Assembly: GCF_013839525.1 (NCBI RefSeq)
Contig: NZ_JACDIS010000004.1
Coordinates: forward strand, 372,001 to 436,000
From: Chthonobacter rhizosphaerae
GTDB lineage: Bacteria > Pseudomonadota > Alphaproteobacteria > Rhizobiales > Pleomorphomonadaceae
Direction of reading: 5' to 3'
Length of the DNA: 64,000 nt
Shown one piece after another: positions 9,700 through 18,213 of this stretch (position 1 is the first letter of the stretch; the number at the start of each line of letters is the position of its first letter). Below the pieces are notes generated by a model. It did no database searches, was not told the origin of the DNA, and was given only the letters and a program-made list of their open reading frames with translations. A program made the translations under genes and the position numbers.

Positions 9700-9769
9700 C
9701 CCGCGCCGCGCGTCAGCGCTTGCGCAGTTCCTCGCCCGCGCCGCGCCTTAGCGCTTGCGCAGTTCCTCG
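9700..9769. repeat. 35-bp tandem duplication at a gene 3' end
   Basis: Two adjacent 35-bp copies (9700-9734 and 9735-9769) differ at only two positions. The right copy encodes the last residues EELRKR and the TAA stop of the neighbouring minus-strand gene. The left copy repeats the same coding tail after the stop, ending in TGA instead. Confidence 0.85.
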
Positions 9770-10074
9770 ATGGTGGAGTCGCCGCGCTGGGACTCGGTCG
9801 GGTTGACGGTGTTCTTCGGCGACACCGGCGAGACCGACATGCCGTAGCCGGCGCCGTAGCCCGACCCCATGGCGCTGTCGTTGGTGCCGACGGCGCTGGA
9901 GCCCGCGCCGTGCTGCAGCATCAGCTGCTCGGTCGCGTTACCGTTCTGCGTCGTCTCGCTCGGATTGGTGTTCTGCGCGCCGGCATTGCTCCAGGTCTGA
10001 GCAACGGAAGCAGAAGACATGCCGAGAGCAATAGCGGCGGCGAGAGTGGAAATCTTCAGAGCGGTCTTGGTCAT
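9748..10074 (-). CDS. Small exported hypothetical protein
   Basis: The protein has 108 residues with a clear Sec signal peptide (cleavage near SVAQT). The mature part is polar and low in structure, rich in Asn, Thr, Ser and Gly (GAQNTNPSETTQNGN, GSGYGAGYGMS), and ends in a charged tail STIEELRKR. I do not recognise a family. AAGGAGA upstream of the ATG at 10074 is a good ribosome site, preceded by an AT-rich stretch that is unusual here and probably the promoter. The 3' end carries a 35-bp tandem duplication. Confidence 0.65.
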   Translation of the reverse strand: MTKTALKISTLAAAIALGMSSASVAQTWSNAGAQNTNPSETTQNGNATEQLMLQHGAGSSAVGTNDSAMGSGYGAGYGMSVSPVSPKNTVNPTESQRGDSTIEELRKR

Positions 10075-10275
10075 GATTGTCTCCTTTTATATTACGAAAC
10101 AACGGAGGCTCGAACCGGAGCCTCGATGTTGCAGGGACAATCAACGAGCGTGGACGATCGTTCCGGCGAACGAGATCGCGCACCGTTCACATCGAGGTCA
10201 GCCGGCCGTGAGGCGCCGGGAGCCCTCGGCGCCGGCGGACGGGCCGAACCTGCCGCGGCGCAGCGCGAGGCCCGA

Positions 10276-11559
10276 TCAGCGATGCTCGTGGGTGCGGATC
10301 GAGGCCGGCTTCATGGCGATGGAGAAGCCGGGGTCGCGCGGGGCCCGATATCGGCCGTTCTCCACCACGCAGGGCGTCTCGAAATGCTCATGAAGGTGAT
10401 CCACGTACTCGGCCACCCGGCCGTCCCAGGTGCCGGAAATCACCAGGTAGTCGATCATGGAAAGGTGCTGCACGTATTCGCAGAGGCCGACGCCGCCCGC
10501 GTGCGGGCAGACCGGCTTGCCGTACTTGGCGGCCATCAGCATGATGGCGAGGTTCTCGTTGAGGCCGCCGACCCGGGCGGCGTCGATCTGGACCACGTCG
10601 ATGGCGTCGGCCTGGATGAACTGCTTGAACAGGATGCGGTTCTGGCACATCTCGCCGGTCGCCACCTTGACCGGCGCGACGCCCTCCTTGATCTGCCGGT
10701 GGCCGAGGATGTCGTCGGGCGACGTCGGCTCCTCGATGAACCAGGGCCGGAAGGGCGCGAGATCGCGCACCCAGTCGATCGCCTCGTCCACCTCCCAGAC
10801 CTGGTTGGCGTCGATCATCAGCGTGCGGTCCTCGCCGATCGTCTCGCGAACGAGGCGCAGGCGGCGGATGTCGTCGGCCCGGTCGCGGCCGACCTTCAGC
10901 TTGAAATGGGTCCAGCCCATCGCCATGCCGTCCTCGCAGAGACGGCGGATCTTGTCGTCGTCATAGCCGAGCCAACCGGCCGACGTGGTGTAGGTCGGAT
11001 AACCCTCCGCCAGGAGGCGCGCGCGGCGCTCCGCCTCGCCTTCCTTGGCGCGGCGGACGATGTCGAGCGCCTCGGCGCGGGTCAGCACGTTGGTGAGATA
11101 GCGGAAATCCACGAGGCCGACGATCGCCTCCGGGTCGAGATCGGCGACGAGCTGCCAGACCGGCTTGCCGGCCGCCTTGCCCCAGAGGTCCCAGACCGCG
11201 TTCACCACCGCCCCGGTGGCCAGATGCATGACCCCCTTGTCGGGGCCGAGCCAGCGCAGCTGGCTGTCGCCCGTGACGTGGCGCCAGAACGCGGCCATGT
11301 CGGCGGTAATGGTCGCCAGCGACTGGCCCACCACCCTGTCGGCCACGTGTCCGATCGCCGCGCGGGCAAGGTCGTTGCCCCGGCCGATGGTGAAGGTGAG
11401 CCCATGTCCGACCAGGCCCGGGTCGGACGTCTCCAGGATGACGTAGGCGGCGGAATAGTCCGGATCCGGGTTCATGGCGTCGGACCCGTCGAGGGCCCTG
11501 GAGGTGGGGAACCGGATGTCGTGCGTCCGGAAGCCGGTGATCGTCACGTCCTTGACCAT
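10276..11559 (-). CDS. fucD: L-fuconate dehydratase (enolase superfamily)
   Basis: The 427-residue protein is the right length for the family. It converts L-fuconate to 2-keto-3-deoxy-L-fuconate. The mandelate-racemase-type barrel shows the KLK pair (K220, K222), metal ligands D250 (MIDANQ), E276 (IEEP) and E303 (TGEM), and the catalytic H353 (CPHAGG). These lie at the positions expected for FucD enzymes. It is divergent from the IclR gene and the rest of the pathway, with about 105 bp between, so one regulator can control both directions. Rhamnonate or arabinonate dehydratase is a less likely reading. Confidence 0.88.
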   Translation of the reverse strand: MVKDVTITGFRTHDIRFPTSRALDGSDAMNPDPDYSAAYVILETSDPGLVGHGLTFTIGRGNDLARAAIGHVADRVVGQSLATITADMAAFWRHVTGDSQLRWLGPDKGVMHLATGAVVNAVWDLWGKAAGKPVWQLVADLDPEAIVGLVDFRYLTNVLTRAEALDIVRRAKEGEAERRARLLAEGYPTYTTSAGWLGYDDDKIRRLCEDGMAMGWTHFKLKVGRDRADDIRRLRLVRETIGEDRTLMIDANQVWEVDEAIDWVRDLAPFRPWFIEEPTSPDDILGHRQIKEGVAPVKVATGEMCQNRILFKQFIQADAIDVVQIDAARVGGLNENLAIMLMAAKYGKPVCPHAGGVGLCEYVQHLSMIDYLVISGTWDGRVAEYVDHLHEHFETPCVVENGRYRAPRDPGFSIAMKPASIRTHEHR

Positions 11560-11620
11560 GTCTGCCCACCTTCGTTTTTCGAGCCGGACGGCTTCCGCTT
11601 CTCAGGTAAAACGGGTATGC

Positions 11621-11642
11621 ATCCTTGAAACAGGCCTGTCAA
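11621..11642. promoter_or_regulatory. Candidate IclR operator between fucD and its regulator
   Basis: A perfect 10-bp palindrome, ACAGGCCTGT (11630-11639), flanked by TTG and CAA, sits in the 105-bp divergent promoter region between fucD and the IclR gene. Confidence 0.35.
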
Positions 11643-11664
11643 TGAACGGCGCGGGACGGACGGC

Positions 11665-12477
11665 ATGGATCGCAGGGAGACCGACAGCGCGGAACCGCCG
11701 GACGACGAACCGGACGGAACGGGCGACAGCCGGGATCGCCGGTACACCGCGCCCGCCCTGGAGAAGGGGCTCGACATCCTGGAACGGCTCTCCGAGGAGC
11801 GGCGCGGCCTCACCTTGAGCGAGCTCGCCGACGGGCTCGGCCGCACCAAGGGCGAGATCTTCCGCATGGTGGCCGTCCTGGAGGCGCGCGGCTTTCTCGC
11901 GCGCGGCGAGGACGACCGCCTCAGCATCACGGACAAGCTGTTCCGCATGGGCCTCAACCGCCCGGCGTACCGGTCGCTGCTCGGGGTCGCGCTGCCGCTG
12001 ATGCATGCGTTCGCCGAACGGACGGGCTATTCCTGCCACCTCGCCGTGCCGTCGGAGACCCAGATGGTGGTGATCGCGCGGGTGGAGAGCGTGACGCACA
12101 TCGGGTTTTCGGTCAGGATCGGCTATCGGCAGCCGCTGATGCTGACCGGTTCGGGCCATTGTCTCCTCGCCTTCATGGGCGAGCGGCGCCGGAACCGCAT
12201 CCTCGACGCGGTCGAGGCCCGGGATCCGACCTTCGACCGGGCGGATTTCCTGGACACGCTCGCCCGCCTCCGGGCGGCCGGGCGCGTCCGGCGGCCGTCC
12301 GGGACGGCGGAGGGGGTGACCGACCTGTCGGCGCCGGTGTTCGACAGCGGGGAGCCGGTGGCGGCGCTGACCTCCCCCTACCTGAGGATGAAGAGCCTGC
12401 CGATCGAACCGGATGCCCTGCTCCAGGACCTGGTCGGCGTGGCGGACGAGATCACCGCCGCGATGGCGACGGACTGA
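11665..12477 (+). CDS. IclR-family transcriptional regulator of the fuconate cluster
   Basis: The protein has 270 residues. The winged helix-turn-helix is at residues ~28-88 (TAPALEKGLDILERLSEE, LTLSELADGLGRTKGEIFRMVAVL). An IclR effector-binding domain follows (~100-265), with conserved SCHLAVPS and LTGSGHCLLAFM segments. IclR regulators in sugar-acid clusters usually repress the divergent catabolic genes until the sugar acid binds. A charged N-terminal extension of about 25 residues precedes the domain. Confidence 0.85.
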   Translation: MDRRETDSAEPPDDEPDGTGDSRDRRYTAPALEKGLDILERLSEERRGLTLSELADGLGRTKGEIFRMVAVLEARGFLARGEDDRLSITDKLFRMGLNRPAYRSLLGVALPLMHAFAERTGYSCHLAVPSETQMVVIARVESVTHIGFSVRIGYRQPLMLTGSGHCLLAFMGERRRNRILDAVEARDPTFDRADFLDTLARLRAAGRVRRPSGTAEGVTDLSAPVFDSGEPVAALTSPYLRMKSLPIEPDALLQDLVGVADEITAAMATD

Positions 12478-12547
12478 GCGGGACTGGACCAGAACCAAGG
12501 CGCGCCGGCGCACGGACGCGGCCGCCGATCGAGGGAGGAGGACATCC

Positions 12548-13585
12548 ATGGGCTTTCCGACGCGCCGCCTCGGCGGCAGCGACTGCATGGCGACGGTGCT
12601 CGGGTTCGGCGGCGCGCCGCTCGGCAACCTCTACGCGCCGATCCCGGAGGCGGTCGCGGCGGACCTCCTCGCCGGCACCTGGGACGCGGGCCTGCGCCTG
12701 TACGACACGGCGCCCTTCTACGGGTTCGGCCTGTCGGAGCGGCGCATCGGCGACTTTCTCCGCGAAAAGCCCCGGGCCGATTTCGTCGTCTCCACCAAGG
12801 TCGGCCGCATGCTGGTCCCCGATCCGGGCGACCATCCGGCCCGGCAGGCGTTCAAGTCGGCCCTGCCGTTCCGGCCGGTGTTCGACTATTCCTACGATGC
12901 GGTGATGCGGTCGTTCGAGGATTCGCTGCAGCGGCTCGGTCTCGACCGGATCGACGTCCTTCTCATGCACGACATCGGTCGGGTGACCCACGGGGACCGG
13001 CACGAGGAGCTGTTCCGGATCGCCATGGACGGCGGCGCGCGGGCCCTTACCGAGCTCCGCGACCAGGGGGTCGTCAAGGCGATCGGCCTCGGCGTGAACG
13101 AGTGGGAGGTGTGCGAGGCGGCCATGGACCACGCCCGCTGGGACACCTTCCTGCTCGCCGGCCGCTACACCCTCCTGGAGCAGGAGAGCCTCGCGTCCTT
13201 CCTGCCCCGCTGCGAGCGGGAGGGCGTGACCCTCATCGTCGGCGGCCCGTTCAACTCCGGCATCCTGGCGACCGGACCGGTGGCCGGCGCCCGCTACAAC
13301 TACGAGCCCGCGCCGCCCGAAATCCTGGAGCGGGCCCGCGCCATCGAGGCGGTCTGCCGCGACCACGGCGTGCCCCTGGCCGCCGCCGCGCTCGCCTTCC
13401 CGCTCACCCACCCGGCGATCGCCAGCGTGATCCCGGGCATGGCGAACCGCGCCGAACTCGACGCCAATCTGGCGCTGATGCGCGCCACCATTCCGGCCGC
13501 GCTCTGGACGGACCTGAAGGCCGCGGGCCTCATCCGTCCGGACGCCCCGATTCCCGCCGCCGACCAGACCGCCGCGACGGCCTGA
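12548..13585 (+). CDS. Aldo/keto reductase, probable L-fucose 1-dehydrogenase
   Basis: The protein has 345 residues with an aldo/keto reductase TIM barrel. The catalytic tetrad is visible as D and Y in RLYDTAPFYGFGLSE, K in STKVGR, and H in LLMHDIG. The group fits D-threo-aldose/L-fucose dehydrogenases, which oxidise L-fucose to the lactone with NAD(P)+. The pathway context supports this. A strong GGAGGAGG site precedes the ATG at 12548, and the gene follows the IclR gene by 70 bp. Exact substrate is inferred from context. Confidence 0.8.
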   Translation: MGFPTRRLGGSDCMATVLGFGGAPLGNLYAPIPEAVAADLLAGTWDAGLRLYDTAPFYGFGLSERRIGDFLREKPRADFVVSTKVGRMLVPDPGDHPARQAFKSALPFRPVFDYSYDAVMRSFEDSLQRLGLDRIDVLLMHDIGRVTHGDRHEELFRIAMDGGARALTELRDQGVVKAIGLGVNEWEVCEAAMDHARWDTFLLAGRYTLLEQESLASFLPRCEREGVTLIVGGPFNSGILATGPVAGARYNYEPAPPEILERARAIEAVCRDHGVPLAAAALAFPLTHPAIASVIPGMANRAELDANLALMRATIPAALWTDLKAAGLIRPDAPIPAADQTAATA

Positions 13586-13650
13586 GCGAAGGAACAGACA
13601 GGATCCGACCGCACGAGACGGCCGGGCCCAGCATGAGGAGGATGACATCC

Positions 13651-14394
13651 ATGACTGATCGACTGAAGGGCAAGACCGCCATCGTGACGGCGGCCGCCCA
13701 GGGCATGGGCCGCGCGAGCGCCCTCGCCTTCGCCCGCGAGGGCGCGCGGGTGATCGCCACCGACGTGAACGAGGCCAAGCTGAAGGAGCTCAACGGCACC
13801 GCCGGAATCGAGACGCATCTCCTCGACGTGCGCGACACCGGCGCGGTCACGGCGTTCGCCCGCGCCATCGGGGCTCCGCACGTGCTCTTCAACTGCGCCG
13901 GCTACGTGCACAACGGCACCATCCTGGACTGCGAGGAGGACGCCTTCGACTTCTCGTTCGACCTCAACGTGAAGTCCATGTACCGGACCATCCGGTCCTT
14001 CCTGCCGGCCATGATCGAGAACGGCGGCGGCTCCATCGTCAACATGGCGTCGGTGGCCTCGTCCATCATCGGCGCGCCGAACCGCTTCGTCTACGGCGCC
14101 TCCAAGGCGGCGGTGATCGGCCTCACCAAGGCGGTGGCGGCGGACTTCGTCACCAAGGGCATCCGGGTGAACGCCGTCTGTCCCGGCACGGTGGAGAGCC
14201 CCAGCCTTCACGACCGCATGCGGGCCCTCGGAGACTTCGAGACCGCCCGCCAGGCGTTCGTGTCGCGCCAGCCCATGGGACGCCTCGGCACCGCCGAGGA
14301 GGTGGCCGAGCTCGTCGTCTACCTGGCGAGCGACGAGAGCGCCTTCATGACCGGGCAGGCCATCGTGATCGACGGCGGCTGGTCCAACGTGTGA
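13651..14394 (+). CDS. SDR oxidoreductase, probable 2-keto-3-deoxy-L-fuconate dehydrogenase
   Basis: The protein has 247 residues and is a classical short-chain dehydrogenase. It shows the cofactor loop TAAAQGMG (13-20), NCAG (81-84), and the active-site Y148-x-x-x-K152 with the preceding serine. A C-terminal DGGWSNV ends it. Context suggests oxidation of 2-keto-3-deoxy-L-fuconate to the 2,4-diketo compound. AGGAGG nine bases upstream chooses the ATG at 13651 over one 18 bp earlier. Confidence 0.82.
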   Translation: MTDRLKGKTAIVTAAAQGMGRASALAFAREGARVIATDVNEAKLKELNGTAGIETHLLDVRDTGAVTAFARAIGAPHVLFNCAGYVHNGTILDCEEDAFDFSFDLNVKSMYRTIRSFLPAMIENGGGSIVNMASVASSIIGAPNRFVYGASKAAVIGLTKAVAADFVTKGIRVNAVCPGTVESPSLHDRMRALGDFETARQAFVSRQPMGRLGTAEEVAELVVYLASDESAFMTGQAIVIDGGWSNV

Positions 14395-14443
14395 TAGGGT
14401 CGCGACCCTTCGGTTCCGACGACATGCGAGGAAGAATAGAGAG

Positions 14444-15292
14444 ATGAAGCTCCTGCGTTTTGGCGCCCCCGGCGCCGAGAAGCCCGGCCTCATGGGTCCC
14501 GACGGCCGCATCCGCGACCTCTCGGCCCACGTGACCGACATCGCCGGCGAATGGCTGACCCCGGACGGGCTTGCCCGGATCGCGGCGATCGATCCGGCGT
14601 CCCTGCCCGTGGTGGACGGGCCGGTGCGCTACGGCCCGTGCGTCGCCGGCACCGGCAAGTTCATCTGCGTCGGCCTCAACTATGCCGACCATGCGGCCGA
14701 GACGGGCGCCAAGATCCCGGAGGAGCCGATCCTGTTCATGAAGGCCACCAGCGCCATCACGGGCCCGAACGACCCGGTGATCATTCCGCGCGGCTCCGAG
14801 AAGACCGACTGGGAGGTCGAGCTCGGCGTCGTCATCGGCAAGGTGGCCCGCTACGTGACCGAGGACGCGGCCATGGACCACGTGGCCGGCTACTGCGTCA
14901 TCAACGACGTGTCGGAGCGCGCCTTCCAGACCGAGCGCGGCGGCCAGTGGACCAAGGGCAAGTCGGCCGACAGCTTCGGCCCGATCGGCCCGTGGCTCGT
15001 CACCCGCGACGAGGTGGCGGACCCGCAGAACCTGAAGATGTGGCTGACCGTCGACGGCGTGTCGCGCCAGGACGGCTCGTCGAAGACCATGATCTTCGGC
15101 GTCCGCACCCTCGTCTCCTACATCTCGCAGTTCATGAGCCTGCACCCGGGCGACATCATCTCCACGGGCACGCCGCCGGGCGTCGGCATGGGCATCAAGC
15201 CGACCCCGGTCTACCTGCGCCCGGGCCAGGAGATCCGTCTCGGCATCGAAGGGCTCGGCGAACAGACCCAGACGACCGTCGCGGCCGAGTGA
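14444..15292 (+). CDS. FAH-family hydrolase, probable 2,4-diketo-3-deoxy-L-fuconate hydrolase
   Basis: The protein has 282 residues with the fumarylacetoacetate hydrolase fold. It shows GLNYADHAAETG, the EVELGVVIG metal-binding segment, and the ending STGTPPGVGMG. In the non-phosphorylated L-fuconate route this family cleaves 2,4-diketo-3-deoxy-L-fuconate to pyruvate and L-lactate. Homologues are often mislabelled ureidoglycolate lyase. It is the last gene of the operon and is followed by an intrinsic terminator. Confidence 0.85.
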   Translation: MKLLRFGAPGAEKPGLMGPDGRIRDLSAHVTDIAGEWLTPDGLARIAAIDPASLPVVDGPVRYGPCVAGTGKFICVGLNYADHAAETGAKIPEEPILFMKATSAITGPNDPVIIPRGSEKTDWEVELGVVIGKVARYVTEDAAMDHVAGYCVINDVSERAFQTERGGQWTKGKSADSFGPIGPWLVTRDEVADPQNLKMWLTVDGVSRQDGSSKTMIFGVRTLVSYISQFMSLHPGDIISTGTPPGVGMGIKPTPVYLRPGQEIRLGIEGLGEQTQTTVAAE

Positions 15293-15320
15293 CCGGCGGT
15301 TCGGTTCGGGCTTGAACGGG

Positions 15321-15349
15321 AAAGGTCGGGTTCGCGCCCGGCCTTTTTT
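15321..15349 (+). terminator. Intrinsic terminator of the fuconate operon
   Basis: The stem GGTCGGG / CCCGGCC (one G-U pair), extended by A-T pairs, has a TTCGCG loop and is followed by six T residues, 30 bp after the hydrolase stop. Confidence 0.85.
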
Positions 15350-15379
15350 CATGTGTCCGAGGGAGGCGCCGGGAGCCCG

Positions 15380-16867
15380 TCAGCGGGCCGCGGCGGATGC
15401 CCCCTGCGCCTGCCGGTCGAGGTCCACCAGCAGCATCCGGGCGCGTTCGTCGCCCGCATCGGCCGCCCTGGCGAACAGGGCGCGGGCGGCCTCCACGTCG
15501 GCCGGCGTGGTCCAGAAGGCGTAGAGTTCGCCGAGCGCCACCGCCGCCGACACCTCGCCCTCGTCGAGGGCGGAGCGGAGCCACCGCAGCGCCTCGTCCC
15601 GGTCGCGCGGCACGCCCACGCCGCGCATGTGGAAGCGGCCGAGGTTGACCTTGGCGATGGGGTGGCCGCCCTCCGCGGCGCGGCGAGACCAGGCGGCCGC
15701 CTTGGCGAAGTCCGCCTGCACGCCGTTGCCGGTCGCGTAGGCGACGCCGAGCTCGAACGCCGCCTTGGCGTCGCCCCGGTTGGCCGCCTCCTCGAGCGGC
15801 AGGAGCGGCGCGGGCGTCGACGCCCGGTCGCTCAGGGGCTCCGTCATGGTGGCGGTGTCCTGGGGCGCGCCGCGGCCGACCCGGGCCAGCTGGTCCAGGT
15901 TCCGGCGGGCCGCCTGATGGCCGTTCTCCGCCGCCTGACGGTACCAGCGGGCGGCGGCGGCCTCGTCGATCGGCCGGCCGATCCCACGCGAGTAGAGATC
16001 GCCGAGCCGCGCCATGGCCTCCGCGTCGCCCCGGGCCGCGGCGCCGCGCAGCAGCGTCTCGGCGCCGGACAGGTCCTTCTTGACCCCGAGCCCTTCCATG
16101 ACGAGGACGCCCAGATGGCGCATGGCCTGGGGGTTCCCCTTCTCGGCCGCGCGCTTCAGGTAACCGGCGGCCGCCTCGTAGTCGATGCCGGTGCCGAGGC
16201 CGTACATGAGCTGCACGCCGATGGACATGAGCGCGGTGGCGTTGCCCGCCTCTGCCGCCCGGTCGAACCAGGCGCGCGCCTCCCCGTGGTCCGGCGTTCC
16301 GAGATGGCCGCCGGCGAGGAGGGTGCCGAGGCCGAGCGCCGCCTCCACATGGCCCCGGTCGGCGGCCTTGCGATACCAGAGCGCCGCTTCCGCGGGCTCG
16401 GCCGAACCACCGAGGCCGGCGGCGAGGATGTAGCCGTAGGTCGCCTCCGCGTCCCGGTCGCCGGCCCGGGCCGCCTCCTCCGCGTAGCGGCGGGCGGCCG
16501 CCGGGTCGCGCTCCAGGGTGACGCCGTTCGGGAAGAAGGCCGCGATGGCGCCGGCGCCCCCGGCGCGCCGCTGGGCCGGCGGACCGCCGGCGAGCAGCAG
16601 GACCGCCAGCTTGGATTTCGCTTCCACATGGCCGGCGTCGGCGGCGCGGCGGTACCAGTGGGCCGCGTCGGCGAGGTTGGTCACCACGCCGTGGCCGGTC
16701 TCGAACGCCTGCCCGAGCGCGAAGGCCGCGCCCATGTCGCCGCGCTCCGCGGCGATCAGATTGCGCCGCGCCTCCTCGACCGGGTCGAGCGGGCCCGCCG
16801 GCCGGCCCAGCCGAACGGCCCGAGCGATGCGCCCGCCGAGGGCTTTCAGGAAAGAGGTGCCGGTCAT
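15380..16867 (-). CDS. Sel1-repeat (TPR-like) protein linked to the type I exporter
   Basis: The protein has 495 residues, built almost entirely of ~36-residue Sel1-like repeats (for example DAAHWYRRAADAGHVEAKSKLAVLL and PAEAALWYRKAADRGHVEAALGLGTLL). I count about ten, split by a short linker near residue 330. No signal peptide is evident, so it is probably cytoplasmic. The ATG at 16867 overlaps the stop of the HlyD gene (ATGA), which ties it to the secretion operon. Sel1 proteins act as scaffolds, so a role in exporter assembly or substrate delivery is a guess. Confidence 0.8.
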   Translation of the reverse strand: MTGTSFLKALGGRIARAVRLGRPAGPLDPVEEARRNLIAAERGDMGAAFALGQAFETGHGVVTNLADAAHWYRRAADAGHVEAKSKLAVLLLAGGPPAQRRAGGAGAIAAFFPNGVTLERDPAAARRYAEEAARAGDRDAEATYGYILAAGLGGSAEPAEAALWYRKAADRGHVEAALGLGTLLAGGHLGTPDHGEARAWFDRAAEAGNATALMSIGVQLMYGLGTGIDYEAAAGYLKRAAEKGNPQAMRHLGVLVMEGLGVKKDLSGAETLLRGAAARGDAEAMARLGDLYSRGIGRPIDEAAAARWYRQAAENGHQAARRNLDQLARVGRGAPQDTATMTEPLSDRASTPAPLLPLEEAANRGDAKAAFELGVAYATGNGVQADFAKAAAWSRRAAEGGHPIAKVNLGRFHMRGVGVPRDRDEALRWLRSALDEGEVSAAVALGELYAFWTTPADVEAARALFARAADAGDERARMLLVDLDRQAQGASAAAR

Positions 16868-18213
16868 GGCTCGGACAGTCCCTCGTCGAGATTGGCAAGC
16901 GCGCCGTTGAGCAGGTAGGCCATGATGGTGTTGGAGCCGACCAGGATGTCGGCGGTGAGCGGCATGCCCGGCACGACCCGGAAGGTCTCCGGGGTCCGGC
17001 GCAGGCCGAGGTCGGTGATCTCGATGGTGGCCAGGTAGTAGGGCGCCGGATTGGCGCCGGCCTGGGGCGTGAAGGCGTCCGGGCTGATCGTCCGCACCCG
17101 CCCCTTGGCGGAGCCGTGCTCCACGAAGGGCCACGCGTCGAACTTCAGCTGCACCTCGTCGCCCACGGCCACGAACCCCTGGTCGCGAGCGGAAATCTCC
17201 GCCTCCACCTCATAGACCGTGTCGAGCGGCACCAGGGTTGCGAGCTTCTCGCCGGACTGGACCACCGAGCCCACCGACACGCTGCCGACCTGGAGCACGA
17301 TGGCGTCCTCAACGGCCGCGAGTTCCACGAGCCCGAGCCGGCGGCTCGCCTTGGCGAGCTCCTCCCGGGCCTGGTCGAGGGCGACCTGCCGCTCGGACAG
17401 GTCCTGGGCGATCCGGGCGCGCCACTGCTTCTGGAACACGATGCGCTCGCTCTTCAGCGCCGCCAGCTCGTGGCCGGAGGCCTTGATGACGCCCTCGTTG
17501 GTGACGACGTTGCGCTCCATCTCGACGCGGCTGTCGGTGGCGACGAGCGCGTTCAGGCGGCTGCCGGCCTTCTTCTTCTCCAGCGTCTGCCGCATGCCCT
17601 CCACCTCGGCATAGATCTTCAGCCGCTCGGCGTAGAAGTCGCGGTCCCTCGTGGCGCGGGCGATGCTCGCCTCGATCGCGGCGATCTTCTCGTCGTAGCG
17701 GGAGAGCTGTGCCTGGTATTCGGCCTGCCGCGACGAGAAGAGGGCTCGCTGGGCGGCGACCTGCAGGCCGTCGCGGGTCGGCGCGTAGGCCTCGCCGTCG
17801 AGTTCGGCGGAAAGACGCGCGATCTCCTCGCCGAGGGCCGCCACTTGCTGGTCCAGGCGGGTCACGTCGGCGCTGGAGAAGGTGGGGTCGAGGGCCGCGA
17901 TGAGCTCGCCCTTGCGGACCACCTGCCCCTCGCGGACCGCGATCCGGCGGACCACGGCCGTCTCCAGCGGCTGGACCACGATGGTGGGCGACTGGGCGAC
18001 GACGCGCCCGCGGGCCTGCACCATGCGGTCGACCGGGAAAACCGAAGCCATCACGATCGCCGCGACCAGGGCGACCGCGATGGCGTGGAGCGTGATGCGC
18101 GCGCTGACCGGCGGCTTGCGGGCGAGGAGTTCCGCCGTGTCGGACTGGAACTCGCGGACGTCGGCGGCCGCGGTCCTCTCAAGAGCGGGTGGCAGCGCCG
18201 ATGCGGTCGCCAT
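16864..18213 (-). CDS. HlyD-family type I secretion adaptor
   Basis: The 449-residue membrane fusion protein has one N-terminal membrane segment (~residues 43-63, LHAIAVALVAAIVMASV). A lipoyl-like half-motif, a long coiled coil (~115-300) and a C-terminal beta domain ending in PGMPLTADILVGSNTIMAYLL follow. It bridges the inner-membrane ABC protein and an outer-membrane TolC-like channel. The start overlaps the exporter gene by 35 bp, with GGGAGG just upstream of the ATG. No TolC homologue is in the window. Confidence 0.9.
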   Translation of the reverse strand: MATASALPPALERTAAADVREFQSDTAELLARKPPVSARITLHAIAVALVAAIVMASVFPVDRMVQARGRVVAQSPTIVVQPLETAVVRRIAVREGQVVRKGELIAALDPTFSSADVTRLDQQVAALGEEIARLSAELDGEAYAPTRDGLQVAAQRALFSSRQAEYQAQLSRYDEKIAAIEASIARATRDRDFYAERLKIYAEVEGMRQTLEKKKAGSRLNALVATDSRVEMERNVVTNEGVIKASGHELAALKSERIVFQKQWRARIAQDLSERQVALDQAREELAKASRRLGLVELAAVEDAIVLQVGSVSVGSVVQSGEKLATLVPLDTVYEVEAEISARDQGFVAVGDEVQLKFDAWPFVEHGSAKGRVRTISPDAFTPQAGANPAPYYLATIEITDLGLRRTPETFRVVPGMPLTADILVGSNTIMAYLLNGALANLDEGLSEP

